A DNA stretch of 64,000 nucleotides from UTCHB3 sp964625575. Its GTDB lineage: Bacteria > Bacteroidota > Ignavibacteria > Ignavibacteriales > Ignavibacteriaceae. The position numbers were made by a program, and so were the translations under genes. Shown piece by piece: positions 62,432-64,000 of this stretch (within the stretch, counting starts at the first letter, position 1; every line of letters starts with the position of its first letter). The notes beneath the pieces are model-generated. The model made no database searches, was not told where the DNA came from, and worked only from the letters and a program-made list of their open reading frames with translations. The stretch covers positions 186,001 through 250,000 of the forward strand of contig CAZVBQ010000003.1 in the NCBI GenBank assembly GCA_964625575.1, read 5' to 3'.

Positions 62432-64000
62432 ATGAAGATTGCAGTTTGCCAGATAAACCCGGTTATTGGTGATATCGATGGAAATAAAGAGAAGATAATT
62501 TCAGGTTATGGACGTGCTGCCGGTGATGGCGCTGATCTGGCGGTGTTCCCCGAACTCGCTCTGACGGGCTATCCCCCACTCGATTTTGTTGAAAAACGGA
62601 CTTTCCGCCGGAAAGTGGCTGAAGCTGCCTCTGAGATCGCGTCCCTGACCAATGGCAAGACCGCCCTCGTCTTCGGTTCGATCACGGAATTTGAGGATAA
62701 TATCGGCACCAACATTGAGAACAGTGCCATCTTCTGCATCGGCGGGAAAATCGAAGTGGTTCAGAATAAATCACTTATCCCGAATTATGACGTGTTCGAT
62801 GAGGTTCGCTACTTTGAAGCAGCCGACGAAGTGAAGGTGATTGAGTTCAAAGGTGAAAAGATCGGACTCTCTGTTTGCGAAGACATCTGGAACGATGAAG
62901 ACTACTGGAAAAAGCGCCTCTACCCCGTCGATCCGGTGAAAGAGCAGATCGAAAAAGGGGCGACACTTCTGGTTAACATCTCGGCAAGTCCTTATTCATA
63001 CGGTAAAAGAAAGTCGCGATATAAAATGCTTCAGACGATCGCCCGGAAAGACAAGGTGGACATCGTCTACGTATGCTGCGCGGCCGCGCAAACAGAACTC
63101 ATCTTCGATGGCGCGAGCATGTGCTTCAGAAATAACGGCGATCTGATGCACCTCGGCAAAACATTTGAAGAGGATTATTTCGTTTACGACACCACTTCAG
63201 AGGGTGAACCAGTTACTGCCGTTGAGGGAAGTTTCGAAGAAGAGGTTCATAACGCGCTGATCTTTGGTCTGAAAGACTACTGCAAAAAGCTGAATTTTAA
63301 ATCGATCTGCCTCGGACTCAGCGGTGGAATCGATTCCGCGATTGTCACTTATCTCGCTGTGAAAGCGGTCGGAGCGGAAAATGTCTTCGTGAATCTGATG
63401 CCTTCGGAGTTCTCAAGTCAGGGAAGCATTGATGATTCGCTGAAACTTATCGAGAATCTTGGCATCTCATACTCTTTGGTTTCAGTTCAGCCGGTGTTTG
63501 AAACAGTGAAAACCATGCTCAAACCCGTTTTCGGTGACCGGCAGGAGGATGTAACCGAAGAAAACATTCAGTCACGGATCCGTGGGCTCTATATGATGGC
63601 GATAAGCAACAAATTCGGACATTTACTTGTTACTACAGGTAACAAGTCAGAGCTCGCAACCGGATACGCAACCCTTTACGGCGACATGTGCGGTGGACTC
63701 TCGGTTATCGGGGACGTTTACAAAACAGATATTTACAGACTCTGCGAGTACATTAACAGGAATGAGGAGATAATCCCCCGGGAGATAATTGACAAGGTGC
63801 CTTCGGCCGAATTAAGGCCAAATCAAACCGATCAGGATTCCCTCCCGCCATATCCCGTTCTTGATCACATTCTAAGAATGTATCTCGAAGAGAACAAGGA
63901 AGTTGACGAAATTGCCCCCGTCATCGGGGATGAGAGCCTCGTGAAGAAGATTCTCAACATGGTCGACAGAAACGAGTTCAAACGGAAACAGGGAGCCCCC
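62432..64000 (+). CDS. nadE: Glutamine-dependent NAD+ synthetase, C-terminus cut by window edge
   Basis: 523 residues are visible; the frame is open at the window end, and two-domain bacterial enzymes are about 540-545 residues, so only a short tail is missing. N-terminal nitrilase-type glutaminase: catalytic Glu in PELALTGYPP, Lys in QNKSLIPNYDVFDE, Cys in LSVCEDIWND. C-terminal synthetase: P-loop LGLSGGIDSA near residue 295, VTTGNKSELATGYATLYGD. Converts deamido-NAD to NAD using glutamine nitrogen. The conserved stretch before FDGAS reads VYVCCAAAQTELIFDG, where most homologues have VNQVGG. Confidence 0.95.
   Translation, partial: MKIAVCQINPVIGDIDGNKEKIISGYGRAAGDGADLAVFPELALTGYPPLDFVEKRTFRRKVAEAASEIASLTNGKTALVFGSITEFEDNIGTNIENSAIFCIGGKIEVVQNKSLIPNYDVFDEVRYFEAADEVKVIEFKGEKIGLSVCEDIWNDEDYWKKRLYPVDPVKEQIEKGATLLVNISASPYSYGKRKSRYKMLQTIARKDKVDIVYVCCAAAQTELIFDGASMCFRNNGDLMHLGKTFEEDYFVYDTTSEGEPVTAVEGSFEEEVHNALIFGLKDYCKKLNFKSICLGLSGGIDSAIVTYLAVKAVGAENVFVNLMPSEFSSQGSIDDSLKLIENLGISYSLVSVQPVFETVKTMLKPVFGDRQEDVTEENIQSRIRGLYMMAISNKFGHLLVTTGNKSELATGYATLYGDMCGGLSVIGDVYKTDIYRLCEYINRNEEIIPREIIDKVPSAELRPNQTDQDSLPPYPVLDHILRMYLEENKEVDEIAPVIGDESLVKKILNMVDRNEFKRKQGAP

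Overview
The window looks like chromosomal DNA of a member of the Ignavibacteria (Bacteroidota/Chlorobiota group), probably free-living and flexible in its respiration. Three things point there. A secreted protein (57751..59328) ends in the type IX secretion sorting domain with the SQNYPNPFNPST signature and a KMNLLK end. Many intergenic regions carry the Bacteroidota-type promoter TTTG-N19-TAnnTTTG. The gene set (multihaem cytochromes with a porin, KorAB, anaerobic HemN, an OlsF-like acyltransferase, CarboxypepD_reg/TonB receptor) fits that group. The phylum is an inference; no rRNA gene is present.

Layout. 68..10004 (minus) is a haem biosynthesis operon, transcribed hemX-like, hemA, hemC, hemD, hemE, hemN, hemH, hemG, then a PAS histidine kinase; hemB and hemL are missing. 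10180..13846 holds an OB-fold lipoprotein, an AAA-ATPase/PD-(D/E)XK protein bracketed by repeats, and an unknown exported protein. 14000..16558 is a sulfur module (TauE exporter, rhodanese, CstB-like persulfide dioxygenase). 16559..16920 is a gene-free block full of hairpins. 17596..21084 (minus) is a three-gene operon: a sensor kinase with two c-type haem motifs outside the membrane, an NtrC-type regulator and an archaemetzincin. Divergent from it, 21282..24656 encodes an outer-membrane barrel, a 14-haem cytochrome and a 7-haem lipoprotein, which together look like an electron conduit. 24732..29320 (minus) is lolD, two lolC/E permeases and a TPR protein. Then come tRNA-Pro, tRNA-Arg and tRNA-Glu.

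30167..38364 is the most unusual accessory part: a 1216-residue AAA-pseudokinase-membrane-TPR protein, a discoidin-like membrane protein, and two paralogous propeller lipoproteins flanking a pirin gene. 38446..43180 (minus) has a YebC-family protein and a large exported TPR-CHAT protein. 43455..46323 is korAB. 46466..56487 runs OlsF-like acyltransferase, metallophosphoesterase, SulP transporter, NrnA, PepA, EcsC-like protein and RecG. 56484..62243 contains an AlkD-like protein, an NTF2-like lipoprotein, the type IX secreted beta-helix protein and a TonB-dependent receptor with a Pho-box-like array upstream. The window ends inside nadE.

The strongest candidates for something new are the haem-sensing regulatory operon facing a porin-cytochrome cluster, the AAA-pseudokinase-TPR protein, and a dispersed family of intergenic hairpins and heptamer arrays. 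Function calls are from reading motifs by eye; no database search was possible.
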